Shown: positions 8,108 through 17,076 of the stretch, one piece after another
Position numbering within the stretch: position 1 is the stretch's first letter
How the letters are laid out: the number at the start of each line of letters is the position of its first letter
NCBI GenBank assembly: GCA_963792175.1
Contig: CAWBVG010000035.1
Coordinates: 124,001-188,000 of the forward strand
Direction: 5' to 3'
Length of the DNA stretch: 64,000 nt
Origin: CAWBVG01 sp963792175
Lineage (GTDB): Bacteria; Acidobacteriota; Vicinamibacteria; Vicinamibacterales; CAVVIG01
Position numbers and translations under genes: made by a program
Notes under the pieces: generated by a model
Seen by the model: only the letters and a program-made list of their open reading frames with translations
Told to the model about the DNA's origin: nothing
Databases searched by the model: none

Positions 8108-10453
8108 ATGCCGAAGGTTCTCGATCGCTATCTCGTTCGCGAGATCGTGCCGCCGCTGGCGATCGCGCTGGTCGGCCTCACCTTCGCGCTGATGATGCCG
8201 CCGATCCTCCACGAGGGCGAGCGGCTGGTCGAGAAGGGTGTCGCCTGGACGACGATCCTTCACGCGCTGTGGACGCTCGCGCCGCAGGCGCTCTGCGTCA
8301 CCATTCCGATGGCGCTGCTCTTCGGCATCCTGTTCGGGCTCGGACGGCTCTCGGGCGACCGCGAGTTCGTGGCGCTGCAGGCCTGCGGCGTCAGTGTGTT
8401 CCGGATCTTTCAACCGATTGTGTTCCTGTCGGTGCTGGCGGCCGCGGCGACGGCCTACGAGACCATCGTCGCCCTGCCGGCGGCCAATCAGACCTATCGA
8501 GAGATCACGCTGAACGTCATCGCGTCGTGGGCCGACAGCGACATCAAGCCCCGCGTGTTCTTTCAGAACTTCCCCAATCGCGTCCTGTACGTGCGCGACG
8601 TCCAGCCGGGCGGCGGCTGGCGCGACGTCTTTCTCGCCGACGACACGCAGCCGGATCAAACGACGGTGTATCTGGCCGAGCGCGGGCGACTTGTGATCGA
8701 CCGCGAGAAGGAGAAGGTCGAGCTGGTCCTCGACAAGGCCACGCGCCACACCACCTATCCCAGCCGACCGGACGACTACGATGTCAGCTCGTACGAGACG
8801 CTTTCAATCGACATGGACCGGGACACGGTCTTCCCGAAGACGAAAGGCCCGCTCAAGGGCGATAACGAGATGACGATCAAGGAGCTGCGCGCGGCTGCGG
8901 CAGCGAATGAGGCGCGCGGCACGCCGAGCTACTCGCAGCGCTACACGATTCAGCAGAAGTTCTCGCTGCCCGCCGCGTGTTTCGTCCTCGCCCTCATCGG
9001 CGTCTCGCTCGGCGCCACCAATCGGAAGGACGGCAAGCTGGGGAGCTTCGCGCTCGGGTTCGGGGTCGTGTTCGTGTATTACATCCTGCTCTACACGTCA
9101 CGGGCGTTCGCGATGGGCGGCCGCCTCCAGCCCACTCTCGCGCCATGGTTGGTCAACATCGTGCTGTTCGTCGCCGGGCTGGCGCTCGTGTTCTGGCGCG
9201 CCGGCGCGGCGGATCAGCCGATTCGCATCAACATTCCCGCGTTCTGGCGGCGCCCGGAGCGATCCACGCTCGCACCCGCTGATCCGGCGAGGCCTTCGAC
9301 GCGGGGCGCACGCGTCGTCCTCGTGGTCCGAATCCCGCACATCGATTGGCCGCGGCCGCGCCTGCTCGACTTTTACATCGCGCGCCGCTACCTCTCGGTC
9401 TTCGGTCTGGCGTTCGTCTCGCTCCTCGGGATTTTCTACATCTCGACGTTCATCGACCTGGCCGACAAGCTCTTTCGCGGCGCCGCGACGACGGGGATGC
9501 TGCTGCGCTACTTCTATTTCCAGACGCCGCAGTACGTGTACTACATCATCCCGCTGTCGGCGCTGGTCGCGTCGCTGGTGACGATCGGAATGCTGACCAA
9601 GAGCAGCGAGCTCATCATCATGCGCGCCTGCGGGATCAGCCTGTATCGGTCGGCCATCCCGCTGGTGCTGTTCGCCGCGCTCGCCAGCTTCACGCTGTTC
9701 GAGCTGCAGGACCACGTGCTGGCGGACGCCAACCGCGAAGCGGCGCGCCTCAACGGGATTATTCGCGGGTATCCGATGCAGACGTTCGGAATCCTCAATC
9801 GCCGGTGGATCGTGGGAACTGGCGGCGACATCTATCACTACGAGTATTTCGATCCGGCCAGGAACCACTTCGATCGGCTGTCGCTCTTCGAGCTCGATCC
9901 CGCCGCGTGGAAGCTGCAGGCGCTGACCTACGCGAAAGAGGTCGTGCTGGCGCGGCCGGCATGGGAGGCGCGCCAGGGCTGGCGTCGCGAGTTCGGTACC
10001 GTCGTGAAGCGCAATGCCGCCCGCACGGTCGTGAACTACACGCCCTTCGCGAGTCGTCCGCTCGGGCTCGAGCCGCCGTCGTACTTCAAGACCGACGAGC
10101 CCGAAGCCGACCGCATGACCTACGACGAGCTCAGTAAGTACGTCCGGCAGTTACAGGCCAGCGGATATCACGCGGTCCCCTACATGGTCCAGTTGCAACG
10201 GAAGGTCGCCTTTCCCTTCGTCACCTTGATCATGACGGTGCTCGCGGTCCCCTTCGCGGCGTCCATGGGACGCAGCGGCGCGATGTTCGGCATCGGCGTG
10301 GGCATCCTGCTGTCGATCGTGTATTGGACGGCGCTGAGTCTCTTCGGCGCGCTCGGCGCGGGAGGCTGGATCTCCCCAATCTTGGGTGCCTGGGCGCCGA
10401 ACATCCTGTTCGGGGCGGCCGCGCTTTACCTGCTGTTGACCGTCAAGACCTGA
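8108..10453 (+). CDS. Fused LptF-LptG lipopolysaccharide export permease
   Basis: One intact 781-residue frame holds two YjgP/YjgQ-type permeases in tandem. Residues 1-375 are LptF-like: MPKVLDRYLVREIVPPLAIAL, three N-terminal helices with the ACGVSVFRIFQPIV coupling segment, a periplasmic beta-jellyroll, then three helices. A Pro/Arg-rich linker (about 376-415) leads to an LptG-like half starting RPRLLDFYIARRYLSVF, with MRACGISLYRSAIPLV and three last helices. LptB2FG extracts LPS from the inner membrane; here F and G would be made as one chain. No lptB is in the window. The gene is unbroken in a frameshift-rich neighbourhood, so the fusion is unlikely to be an artefact. Confidence 0.9.
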   Translation: MPKVLDRYLVREIVPPLAIALVGLTFALMMPPILHEGERLVEKGVAWTTILHALWTLAPQALCVTIPMALLFGILFGLGRLSGDREFVALQACGVSVFRIFQPIVFLSVLAAAATAYETIVALPAANQTYREITLNVIASWADSDIKPRVFFQNFPNRVLYVRDVQPGGGWRDVFLADDTQPDQTTVYLAERGRLVIDREKEKVELVLDKATRHTTYPSRPDDYDVSSYETLSIDMDRDTVFPKTKGPLKGDNEMTIKELRAAAAANEARGTPSYSQRYTIQQKFSLPAACFVLALIGVSLGATNRKDGKLGSFALGFGVVFVYYILLYTSRAFAMGGRLQPTLAPWLVNIVLFVAGLALVFWRAGAADQPIRINIPAFWRRPERSTLAPADPARPSTRGARVVLVVRIPHIDWPRPRLLDFYIARRYLSVFGLAFVSLLGIFYISTFIDLADKLFRGAATTGMLLRYFYFQTPQYVYYIIPLSALVASLVTIGMLTKSSELIIMRACGISLYRSAIPLVLFAALASFTLFELQDHVLADANREAARLNGIIRGYPMQTFGILNRRWIVGTGGDIYHYEYFDPARNHFDRLSLFELDPAAWKLQALTYAKEVVLARPAWEARQGWRREFGTVVKRNAARTVVNYTPFASRPLGLEPPSYFKTDEPEADRMTYDELSKYVRQLQASGYHAVPYMVQLQRKVAFPFVTLIMTVLAVPFAASMGRSGAMFGIGVGILLSIVYWTALSLFGALGAGGWISPILGAWAPNILFGAAALYLLLTVKT

Positions 10454-10471
10454 AGGGCCGCTTCGGCCTTC

Positions 10472-12205
10472 CTACTTCGCGAGGGCGGCTCGCTTGATCC
10501 AGATGCGGCCGGAGGTGCCGGGCCGAGTGTTGATCGTATCGACCACGAACAGCAGGTTGCGAACCTCTGCCCGTGGCGGTGTCAGCGTGGTGGTCTGCCC
10601 CACCGGTCGCATGTCGTCGAAAAAGATCGTGTGCTCCTGCTCGGTCGCGTCGACGTAGACCGAGCGGGCCCACCGATCCGACGCTCCGCCCCCCGTGCGC
10701 AGCTGAACCGAGACGCGCATCGGCTGTTCTGCGCGGATCGTGAACGTGGCGCGATCGGCGGACGCGACCCCATTCGGCGTATCGGCCACGAGCGCGGCCA
10801 CCTGCCCGACCAGGGATCCTCCTGAGAGCCCGAAGCGGAACCGCAGCTCTGCTCCGCCGACGATCGGCGCGACATCGACGGCTGCCAGTGAAGTCGGATC
10901 GTGCTCGACCCGCCAGCCGGCGCCTGAGCCGCCATCGAACAGCGCCTGAGTGGTGACTGCGGGCGATCGACGTGCATCGCTCGCCGCGCTGGACACGTTG
11001 CGCACGTACACCGGATTGCTCGTCAGCCACGCCACCTCCGGGGCGCGGTCCGAGGATCGCACCTCGACCCAATAGATGCCCGTGTCTTCGAGCGCCACGG
11101 TGAAGTCCTGCTCGTGATGATCGGCGCCAACTCGATTGGCGCCGTTCCAGACGACGGTCGTAAACGCCGCGGGCGCGTTGCTGCGGACGTGCAGCGTCAC
11201 GGGACCGGCAGGTGCGAGTTGATCGCCGGGCCGCGCGGTGCCGCGGGCGTTGGTGGCGACGACGTCGAGCGACGGAGGCGTTGCGATGCTGTCGAGGGCG
11301 GTGTACACATGGCCGCCGCGAATCGCGCGCATCAGCCGCGCGGCGTCGGCATCAGCGATGCCGGTCAGCGGTTCCTCGAGCGCGACGTGGACCGACATCG
11401 TCTTGAACGACGATTCGTAGGCCGGAAATGGCAGCGCCCACGGGCTGTCGGCCGGATCGGCGCGCAGCCCGAGCCGTGCGTGCGCGTCGGCGCCCGCCAG
11501 CATGACGACCCGCCCGCCGGCCGCCAGCCCGGCCCATCGCGGCACGAGCCCCCCGGTTTGAACGAGGCTGCCGATCGTTTCAGCCGGACGAAAGGGGTAC
11601 GCCGCCAGTGCCGCGAGCAGGCGCCGTCGCGCCGGCCATCGCTGCGAACCGCCGCTCGCCGGATCCGCGGGCGCATTGGCCTGGTGGGCCCACTGCCGCC
11701 AGCTGGTGTCGAGATTCACGATCTCGATCGCGTCGACGGGAACGCTCCAGTCGTTCCAGCGCAGCTGCGCCTTGGGCGAATCCGGGTGCGCCGCAATGCC
11801 GAAGCCGCCCAGCCGGCGGACGTCTTCGGCGACGTCGCGCGGTTCGCCGCCGAGCGGATACGGTGCCTGCGGCATATCGATCGCGATGTAGTGCCCTCCC
11901 GTCGTGCTGATCTCCACGCCGTCGAGGCAGAGGACACCGGATCGGTACGCCGGCGGGTCCGGCTGGCGGGTCGCGTCGCCGTGGTCCGTGAAGACGACGA
12001 ACTTGAGTCCCGCCCGGGCAGCTGCCGCCGCGATCTCGTCGGGACCGCCGATGCCGTCTGACCCTTTGGTGTGGACGTGAAGGATGCCGGGCACCGTGCC
12101 GTCAGGCTGCGGCGGGACGGCGAGCCGCTTCGGTGGGAGCGAGACGGAGACCAAAACAGCAACGGCGGCCGCGAGGGCCGCCGTCACGAGCAACAGCTTT
12201 TTCAC
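10472..12205 (-). CDS. Exported PHP-domain metal-dependent hydrolase
   Basis: 577 residues from a GTG start. An N-terminal signal/anchor (KKLLLVTAALAAAVAVLVSV) is followed by a PHP domain: ILHVHTKGSDG (first metal histidines), FVVFTDHGD, CLDGVEIS, IAAHPDSP and LAGADAHAR. These are the four usual PHP metal motifs. A beta-sandwich half follows from about residue 330, with segments typical of predicted periplasmic PHP phosphoesterases. Substrate unknown. It lies just downstream of metK in the same direction, separated by a short tandem repeat. Intact. Confidence 0.8.
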   Translation of the reverse strand: MKKLLLVTAALAAAVAVLVSVSLPPKRLAVPPQPDGTVPGILHVHTKGSDGIGGPDEIAAAAARAGLKFVVFTDHGDATRQPDPPAYRSGVLCLDGVEISTTGGHYIAIDMPQAPYPLGGEPRDVAEDVRRLGGFGIAAHPDSPKAQLRWNDWSVPVDAIEIVNLDTSWRQWAHQANAPADPASGGSQRWPARRRLLAALAAYPFRPAETIGSLVQTGGLVPRWAGLAAGGRVVMLAGADAHARLGLRADPADSPWALPFPAYESSFKTMSVHVALEEPLTGIADADAARLMRAIRGGHVYTALDSIATPPSLDVVATNARGTARPGDQLAPAGPVTLHVRSNAPAAFTTVVWNGANRVGADHHEQDFTVALEDTGIYWVEVRSSDRAPEVAWLTSNPVYVRNVSSAASDARRSPAVTTQALFDGGSGAGWRVEHDPTSLAAVDVAPIVGGAELRFRFGLSGGSLVGQVAALVADTPNGVASADRATFTIRAEQPMRVSVQLRTGGGASDRWARSVYVDATEQEHTIFFDDMRPVGQTTTLTPPRAEVRNLLFVVDTINTRPGTSGRIWIKRAALAK

Positions 12206-12215
12206 CAGTCCTACG

Positions 12216-12268
12216 CTTCAGACTTCTGACGTCATCTTTCGGACTTCTGACGTCATCCTTCAGACTTC
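12216..12268. repeat. Short tandem repeat, GACTTCTGACGTCAT word
   Basis: Two exact copies of GACTTCTGACGTCAT start at 12221 and 12242 (period 21), flanked by a partial third (CAGACTTCAG, 12261-12270). Each full copy holds the palindrome TGACGTCA. It fills the gap between the metK stop and the PHP gene. Confidence 0.8.
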
Positions 12269-13418
12269 AGATGGCTGCCGCCGCCTTGAGCGCCGCCGCC
12301 TTGTCGGTGCGCTCCCACGTGAACTCGGGCTCGGTGCGGCCGAAATGGCCGAACGCAGCCGTCTTCTTGTAGATCGGCCGGCGCAGGTCGAGCTCTTCCA
12401 TGATGCCGCGCGGCGTCAGCTTGAACTGCTGTCGCACCAGCTCGGTGATCTTCTCTTCCGGAATCCGGCCGGTGCCCTCTGTGTGGACCATGACCGACAC
12501 CGGATCGGCGACGCCGATCGCGTACGCGAGTTGCACGAGCGCCCGTTCCGCGATGCCGGCCGCGACGACGTTCTTCGCGATGTAGCGCGCCATGTAGCAG
12601 GCCGATCGATCGACTTTCGTCGGATCCTTGCCCGAGAACGCGCCGCCGCCGTGTGGCGCCGCGCCGCCGTAGGTGTCGACGATGATCTTGCGTCCGGTGA
12701 CGCCGGCGTCGCCGTGCGGGCCGCCGACCACGAACCGTCCGGTCGGGTTGACATAGATTTTGGTGTTCTTGTCCATCAACTCGGCGGGGATCACCTTGGT
12801 GATGATCTTTTCGACGATGTCTTCCTTCATCGTCGTCTGGGTGACGAGCGGGCTGTGCTGACTGGAGACGACGACCGCGTCGACGCGAACCGGCTGATTG
12901 CCGTCGTACTCGATGGTGACCTGTGATTTGCCGTCCGGCCGCAGGTAATCGAGGGTGCCGTCGCGGCGCAGGCACGAGAGGCCTTTGACCAGCTTGTGCG
13001 CGAGCATGATCGGCATCGGCATCAGCTCTTCGGTCTCGGTGCACGCGAAGCCGAACATCAGCCCCTGATCGCCGGCGCCGCCGGTATCGACGCCCATCGC
13101 GATGTCGGGCGACTGGCTGTGGATCGAGGACAGCACCGCGCAGGTTTCGCCGTCGAAGCCGTACTTGCCGCGGTTGTAGCCGATTTCGTTGATCGTCGCG
13201 CGGACGACCTCCTGGAAATCGACGTAGGCGCTGGTCGTGATCTCGCCGGCGACCACCGCCAGCCCGGTGGTGACGAGCGTCTCGCACGCGACGCGGCTGA
13301 CCGGATCCTGCGTGAGAATCGCGTCGAGAATGGAATCGGAAATCTGATCGGCGATCTTGTCCGGATGCCCTTCGGTGACCGATTCGGAGGTGAAAAGGTG
13401 CCGTCCCTTACGGCTCAT
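12267..13418 (-). CDS. metK: S-adenosylmethionine synthetase
   Basis: Makes AdoMet from methionine and ATP in the cytoplasm. 383 residues, intact. Motifs: FTSESVTEGHPDKIADQISD (substrate-binding His and Asp), GAGDQGLMFGFA, and the P-loop-like GGGAFSGKDPTKVDRS. It starts at ATG 13418 with a strong GAAGGAGA ribosome-binding site. xerD lies upstream on the same strand. The 51-base gap between them leaves no room for a SAM riboswitch. Confidence 0.97.
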   Translation of the reverse strand: MSRKGRHLFTSESVTEGHPDKIADQISDSILDAILTQDPVSRVACETLVTTGLAVVAGEITTSAYVDFQEVVRATINEIGYNRGKYGFDGETCAVLSSIHSQSPDIAMGVDTGGAGDQGLMFGFACTETEELMPMPIMLAHKLVKGLSCLRRDGTLDYLRPDGKSQVTIEYDGNQPVRVDAVVVSSQHSPLVTQTTMKEDIVEKIITKVIPAELMDKNTKIYVNPTGRFVVGGPHGDAGVTGRKIIVDTYGGAAPHGGGAFSGKDPTKVDRSACYMARYIAKNVVAAGIAERALVQLAYAIGVADPVSVMVHTEGTGRIPEEKITELVRQQFKLTPRGIMEELDLRRPIYKKTAAFGHFGRTEPEFTWERTDKAAALKAAAAI

Positions 13419-13469
13419 GCCGTCTCCTTCATGAGAGTTGTACGTTGGGAAACGGTTAAGTTTATCAGA

Positions 13470-14345
13470 TCACGCACGCGGATGAAACCGATCGTACACC
13501 GTGCGCAACCGCGCCTCCAGCACGTGTGTGTAAATCTGCGTCGTCGAAAGGTCGGCGTGCCCGAGCATCAGCTGAATGGCGCGCAGGTCGGCGCCGCGCT
13601 CGAGCAGGTGGGTGGCAAAGGAGTGCCGCAGGACGTGCGGGCTGAGCATGCGCGGCAGGCCGGCGGCGCGGCCGTACTGCTTGAGAATCTTCCAGAAGCC
13701 GACGCGGCTGAGCGGCCCGCCCCGCATGTTGACGAACAGGCGGGGTGTCGTGCGTCCTTTGAGCAGCTCGCGCCGCGCGGCCGACTGGTACCGGGCGATC
13801 CACTCGGAGGCCTGATCGCCGATCGGGACGATCCGTTCCTTGCTGCCCTTCCCGACGCAGGTCAGGTAGTGCTCGTCGGCGTGGAGATCGATGGCGCGGA
13901 CGCCGACGAGCTCCGAGACCCGGAGCCCGGTGGCGTAGAGCAGCTCGATCATCGCGCGATCGCGAAGTCCGCGCGGCGTCGCGACGTCAGGCTGGGCGAT
14001 GAGGCGATCGACTTCGTCGAGCGACAGGAATTTCGGCAGCGCCGGCCAGGCGCGCGGCGGCTGCAGATCGTCGGCGGGGCTCCGCTCGAGGCGCCGATCG
14101 AGGACGAGAAACCGGTAGTAGCCGCGGACCGCGGCGACGGCGCGCGCCACCGATCGCGGCGCCAGCCCGCGCGTCATCTGTTGCCGGACGAATTCCTCGA
14201 GCGCCGCGCGATCCAGTCGCTCGATCGGGCGGCCGGCGGCATCCGCGTACGCGGCCAGCGCCGACAGATCCCGCGCGTAGCTCTCGAGCGTGTGGCGCGC
14301 GAGCCGCCGTTCGACGCGCAGGTGGTCGAGATACGCGCCAACCAT
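13470..14345 (-). CDS. xerD: Tyrosine recombinase XerD/XerC-like
   Basis: Site-specific recombinase that resolves chromosome dimers at dif. 291 residues from ATG 14345, starting MVGAYLDHLRVERRLARHTLESYARDL (SAM-like N-terminal domain). Catalytic residues are visible: R142 in ATGLRVSELVG, Lys in GKGSKER, HxxR in HVLRHSFATHLL, LGHADLSTTQIYTH, and Tyr272. A longer frame upstream would run into murQ on the other strand and is not used. XerC versus XerD is not certain from sequence alone; the solitary position outside a mobile element argues for the housekeeping role. Confidence 0.88.
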   Translation of the reverse strand: MVGAYLDHLRVERRLARHTLESYARDLSALAAYADAAGRPIERLDRAALEEFVRQQMTRGLAPRSVARAVAAVRGYYRFLVLDRRLERSPADDLQPPRAWPALPKFLSLDEVDRLIAQPDVATPRGLRDRAMIELLYATGLRVSELVGVRAIDLHADEHYLTCVGKGSKERIVPIGDQASEWIARYQSAARRELLKGRTTPRLFVNMRGGPLSRVGFWKILKQYGRAAGLPRMLSPHVLRHSFATHLLERGADLRAIQLMLGHADLSTTQIYTHVLEARLRTVYDRFHPRA

Positions 14346-14391
14346 GACGCTATGATAGTATTCGCGGCTTGTTCGCGAGGGCCCCACAGTA

Positions 14392-15336
14392 ATGCCTGTT
14401 CGCTCGAAATGGCAGTCACTTCCGACCGAGCAGATCAATCCCGCGACGCTCGCCATCGACAAGCTCTCGCCGGCCGATATCGTCGAGGGGATGCTCAACG
14501 AAGATCGCAAGATGCTGGTGGCGGTGCAGCGCGAGAAGGAGCGCATCGCGGTCGGCGTCGAGATCATCACGCAGGCGCTCCGGAAGAACGGGCGGATCAT
14601 CTTCGTCGGCGCCGGCACCAGCGGCCGGCTGGGCGTGCTCGAATCGGCGGAGATGCCGCCGACCTTCGGGACGAGCCCAGAGCTCGTCCAGGCGATCATG
14701 GCCGGCGGCAAAGGTGCGATCTTCCGGGCGCGCGAGGGCGTGGAAGATAACTACGAAGAAGGCGCGCGATCGGTCAACCGCCTCCGTCCGACCAAGAAGG
14801 ACGTGGTCATCGGCGTCTCGGCGAGCGGCATGACCCAGTTCGTCCGCGGCGCGCTCACCCGCGCCCGGAAGGCGAGCTCGAAGATCATCTTCGTCACCTG
14901 CGATCCGCGCACCGAGCTGCAGACGTTCGTCGACCTCACCATCGCGCCGGCGGTCGGTCCTGAAGTGATCGCCGGATCGACGCGCCTGAAAGCCGGCACC
15001 GCCACCAAGATGGTGCTCAACATGCTGACCACGGCGGCGATGATTCGCATCGGCAAGACCTACGGCAACCTGATGGTCGACGTGCAGATGGGGTCCGAGA
15101 AGCTCCGCGACCGCGCCCGCCGCATCATCATGATCGTCACGGGGCTCGACTACGACGCTGCCGACGCCTTGCTGCGCCGTGCGCATTGGGACGTCAAGGC
15201 GGCGATCGTGATGGAGAAGGGACACCTCACGTACCCGAAGGCGCTGGCGCAGCTGCGCCGCGCCCACGACGTCGTCCGCGACGCGATCGGCGAGGACGTC
15301 GAACAGCGGCTCAAAGAGCTGCTTCGAGTTGGGTAG
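14392..15336 (+). CDS. murQ: N-acetylmuramic acid 6-phosphate etherase
   Basis: Cleaves the lactyl ether of MurNAc-6-P to give GlcNAc-6-P in peptidoglycan recycling. 314 residues. SIS-domain motifs: IIFVGAGTSGRLGVLESAEMPPTFG with the catalytic Glu, GVSASGMTQFV, and AGSTRLKAGTATKMVLNML. A helical tail with DYDAADALLRRAHWDVKAAIVM is typical of MurQ. Intact. Its 3' end overlaps the convergent nagB by 26 bases. With nagB and the sugar kinase downstream it forms a recycling cluster. Confidence 0.95.
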   Translation: MPVRSKWQSLPTEQINPATLAIDKLSPADIVEGMLNEDRKMLVAVQREKERIAVGVEIITQALRKNGRIIFVGAGTSGRLGVLESAEMPPTFGTSPELVQAIMAGGKGAIFRAREGVEDNYEEGARSVNRLRPTKKDVVIGVSASGMTQFVRGALTRARKASSKIIFVTCDPRTELQTFVDLTIAPAVGPEVIAGSTRLKAGTATKMVLNMLTTAAMIRIGKTYGNLMVDVQMGSEKLRDRARRIIMIVTGLDYDAADALLRRAHWDVKAAIVMEKGHLTYPKALAQLRRAHDVVRDAIGEDVEQRLKELLRVG

Positions 15337-16051
15337 CCGCCGCGCGGTCGAGCCACACCTCGGCGTCCCTGTGCAGCTGTAGAAATGAAGCCGGCAGCCG
15401 CGGCGTGACGCTGCCGTCGACCATCCGCGCGACACACCTGGACTTGGACGCGCCGGTAGCGAGCAGCACGATCCGCTTCGCGCGGAGAATCGTCGCCATC
15501 CCCATCGACAACCCTTCGGCCGGCACGTTCCGCAGGCGATGGCCGAAGAGCGCGGCATTCGCGCGCCGCGTCGCCTGACGCAGACGGGTTCGGTGCGTGG
15601 TCGCGACCAGCGCGCGCGCCGGTTCGTTGAAGCCGATGTGCCCGTTGAGCCCCAGCCCGAGAATCTGGAGATCGATGCCGCCGGCTCTCTCAATCGCGCG
15701 TTCGTAGCGGGCGCATTCCTTCGCGAGATCCGCCGCCGCGCCGTTCAGCAGATGAATCCGGCGGGCGTCGAGGTTGACGTGATCGAACAGGTGCCGGCGC
15801 ATGAAACCGTGATAGCCGCGCGGATCGTCGCGCGCCAGGCCGACGAACTCGTCGAGGTTGAACGTCGTGGCGCGACTGAAGTCCGCGCGGCCAGCCCGGT
15901 AAAGTCCAACCAGCGCTCGATAGAGGGGAATGGGCGTGCGCCCGGTCGGCAACCCCAACACCGCCGCTGGTTGCGCGGCCAGCAGCGACGCCATCCGCAA
16001 CGCGAGCGCTCGCGCGACACGCTCTTCGGTTTCAAAGATGCGAACACGCAT
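15311..16051 (-). CDS. nagB: Glucosamine-6-phosphate deaminase
   Basis: Converts GlcN-6-P to fructose-6-P and ammonia. 246 residues from the ATG at 16051 (MRVRIFETEERVARALA). Motifs: GLPTGRTPIPLY (phosphate-binding), TTFNLDEFVGL with the catalytic Asp, and LQILGLGLNGHIGFNEP. It lacks the allosteric C-terminal extension of the E. coli enzyme. It lies immediately downstream of the kinase gene (11-base gap) and is probably co-transcribed. No nagA deacetylase is in the window. Intact. Confidence 0.9.
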   Translation of the reverse strand: MRVRIFETEERVARALALRMASLLAAQPAAVLGLPTGRTPIPLYRALVGLYRAGRADFSRATTFNLDEFVGLARDDPRGYHGFMRRHLFDHVNLDARRIHLLNGAAADLAKECARYERAIERAGGIDLQILGLGLNGHIGFNEPARALVATTHRTRLRQATRRANAALFGHRLRNVPAEGLSMGMATILRAKRIVLLATGASKSRCVARMVDGSVTPRLPASFLQLHRDAEVWLDRAAATQLEAAL

Positions 16052-16062
16052 GGGCGTCGGCG

Positions 16063-17025
16063 TCAGTCCACTCGTTCCGTCGTCTTGTAGCGGGGCACGT
16101 GCGTCGTCCCGCGGGCCTCGGAGAGCGCGAGCCACACGGCGCCGACCGCCGGCTCGGCGTCCAGCACCTGGACCTGGGACCGTGGGGCAACCTCAATCAG
16201 CCGCCGCGGCAGGTCCGTCGCCAGCCACGGCACGACCTTGAAGGCCCCGCCGGCCAGGTAGAACGTGAACGCGTCGCCGCGCATTTCGAGGCGCGCCGCC
16301 ACCGACCGCGCCGCCAGGACCAGTTCCTCGGCCGCCCGCTCGAGGATTCGCGTCGCGACGGCGTCGCCTTCTTCCACCGCCTGCTGCACGATAGGACCCA
16401 CCGCCGCCACGCTCATGCGCGGCACCTCGCGGTCGTAGACGATCCGCGGCAGGCGCGAGACATCGTCGACCTGGAAGTGCGCCAGCATCGCGGCGGTGAG
16501 CTGTGTCGCGGGTCCACGTCCGTCTCGTGCCCGCATCACGGCGGCGAGCGCTTCGCGGCCGATCCAATACCCACTGCCCTCGTCGCCGATCATGTGGCCC
16601 CATCCTCCGGCGCGCGCCGCCTCGCCGCGCGCGTTCCGGCCGTACGCAATCGACCCGGTGCCGGCGATCAGCACGATGCCTGGCGCGTCTCCCGCGCCGG
16701 CCACCAGCGCGATCAGCGCGTCGTTGACGACCAGCACCCGCGAATGCCGCGCGATGCGCCGCATGATGGCGTCGACCGTCCGCGCTTCGTCTTCGCGATC
16801 GACGCCGGCGACGCCGAGACAAATCGCGGCCGGCCTGATGTCGCGATCGCCAAGCGCCGATTCCATCACCTCGTGCAGGACCTTCTCGACCGCGAGCTCG
16901 CCGGCGGTGTGAAGGTTGGCGCCAGGGCCGCGGCCCTCGGCGACGATCGCCCCCTGCGCGTCGGCAAGCAGACAGACCGTCTTCGTTCCACCGGCATCGA
17001 TCCCGAGCACGTGCATGGCGCCCAT
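16063..17025 (-). CDS. BadF/BadG-type N-acetylhexosamine kinase
   Basis: 320 residues of the ASKHA sugar-kinase fold. Phosphate 1 is VLGIDAGGTKTVCLLAD, phosphate 2 is APGIVLIAGTGSIAYGRN, the adenosine region is FYLAGGAFKVV, with GGWGHMIGDEGSGYWIG between them. These match GlcNAc/MurNAc kinases of the BadF/BadG/BcrA family. Next to murQ and nagB, the likely substrate is GlcNAc or MurNAc; sequence alone does not decide. A second ATG at 17016 is equally good. Intact. Confidence 0.82.
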   Translation of the reverse strand: MGAMHVLGIDAGGTKTVCLLADAQGAIVAEGRGPGANLHTAGELAVEKVLHEVMESALGDRDIRPAAICLGVAGVDREDEARTVDAIMRRIARHSRVLVVNDALIALVAGAGDAPGIVLIAGTGSIAYGRNARGEAARAGGWGHMIGDEGSGYWIGREALAAVMRARDGRGPATQLTAAMLAHFQVDDVSRLPRIVYDREVPRMSVAAVGPIVQQAVEEGDAVATRILERAAEELVLAARSVAARLEMRGDAFTFYLAGGAFKVVPWLATDLPRRLIEVAPRSQVQVLDAEPAVGAVWLALSEARGTTHVPRYKTTERVD

Positions 17026-17076
17026 CTTACCCGCGGTCGCCTAGCTCCTTCTGTGCTACTCTCCGCGCCTTTCCGG

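Noticed and set aside
8100..8749. N-terminal extension of the GH57 frame
   Set aside because: It runs antisense through lptFG; MTQVALLWHMHQP at 8083 is the family start.
12216..12268. CRISPR-like array
   Set aside because: Only two full repeats of 15 bases with 6-base gaps and no spacers or cas genes.
13419..13469. SAM riboswitch upstream of metK
   Set aside because: Only 51 bases separate metK from xerD and they contain no SAM-box pairing; just a ribosome-binding site.
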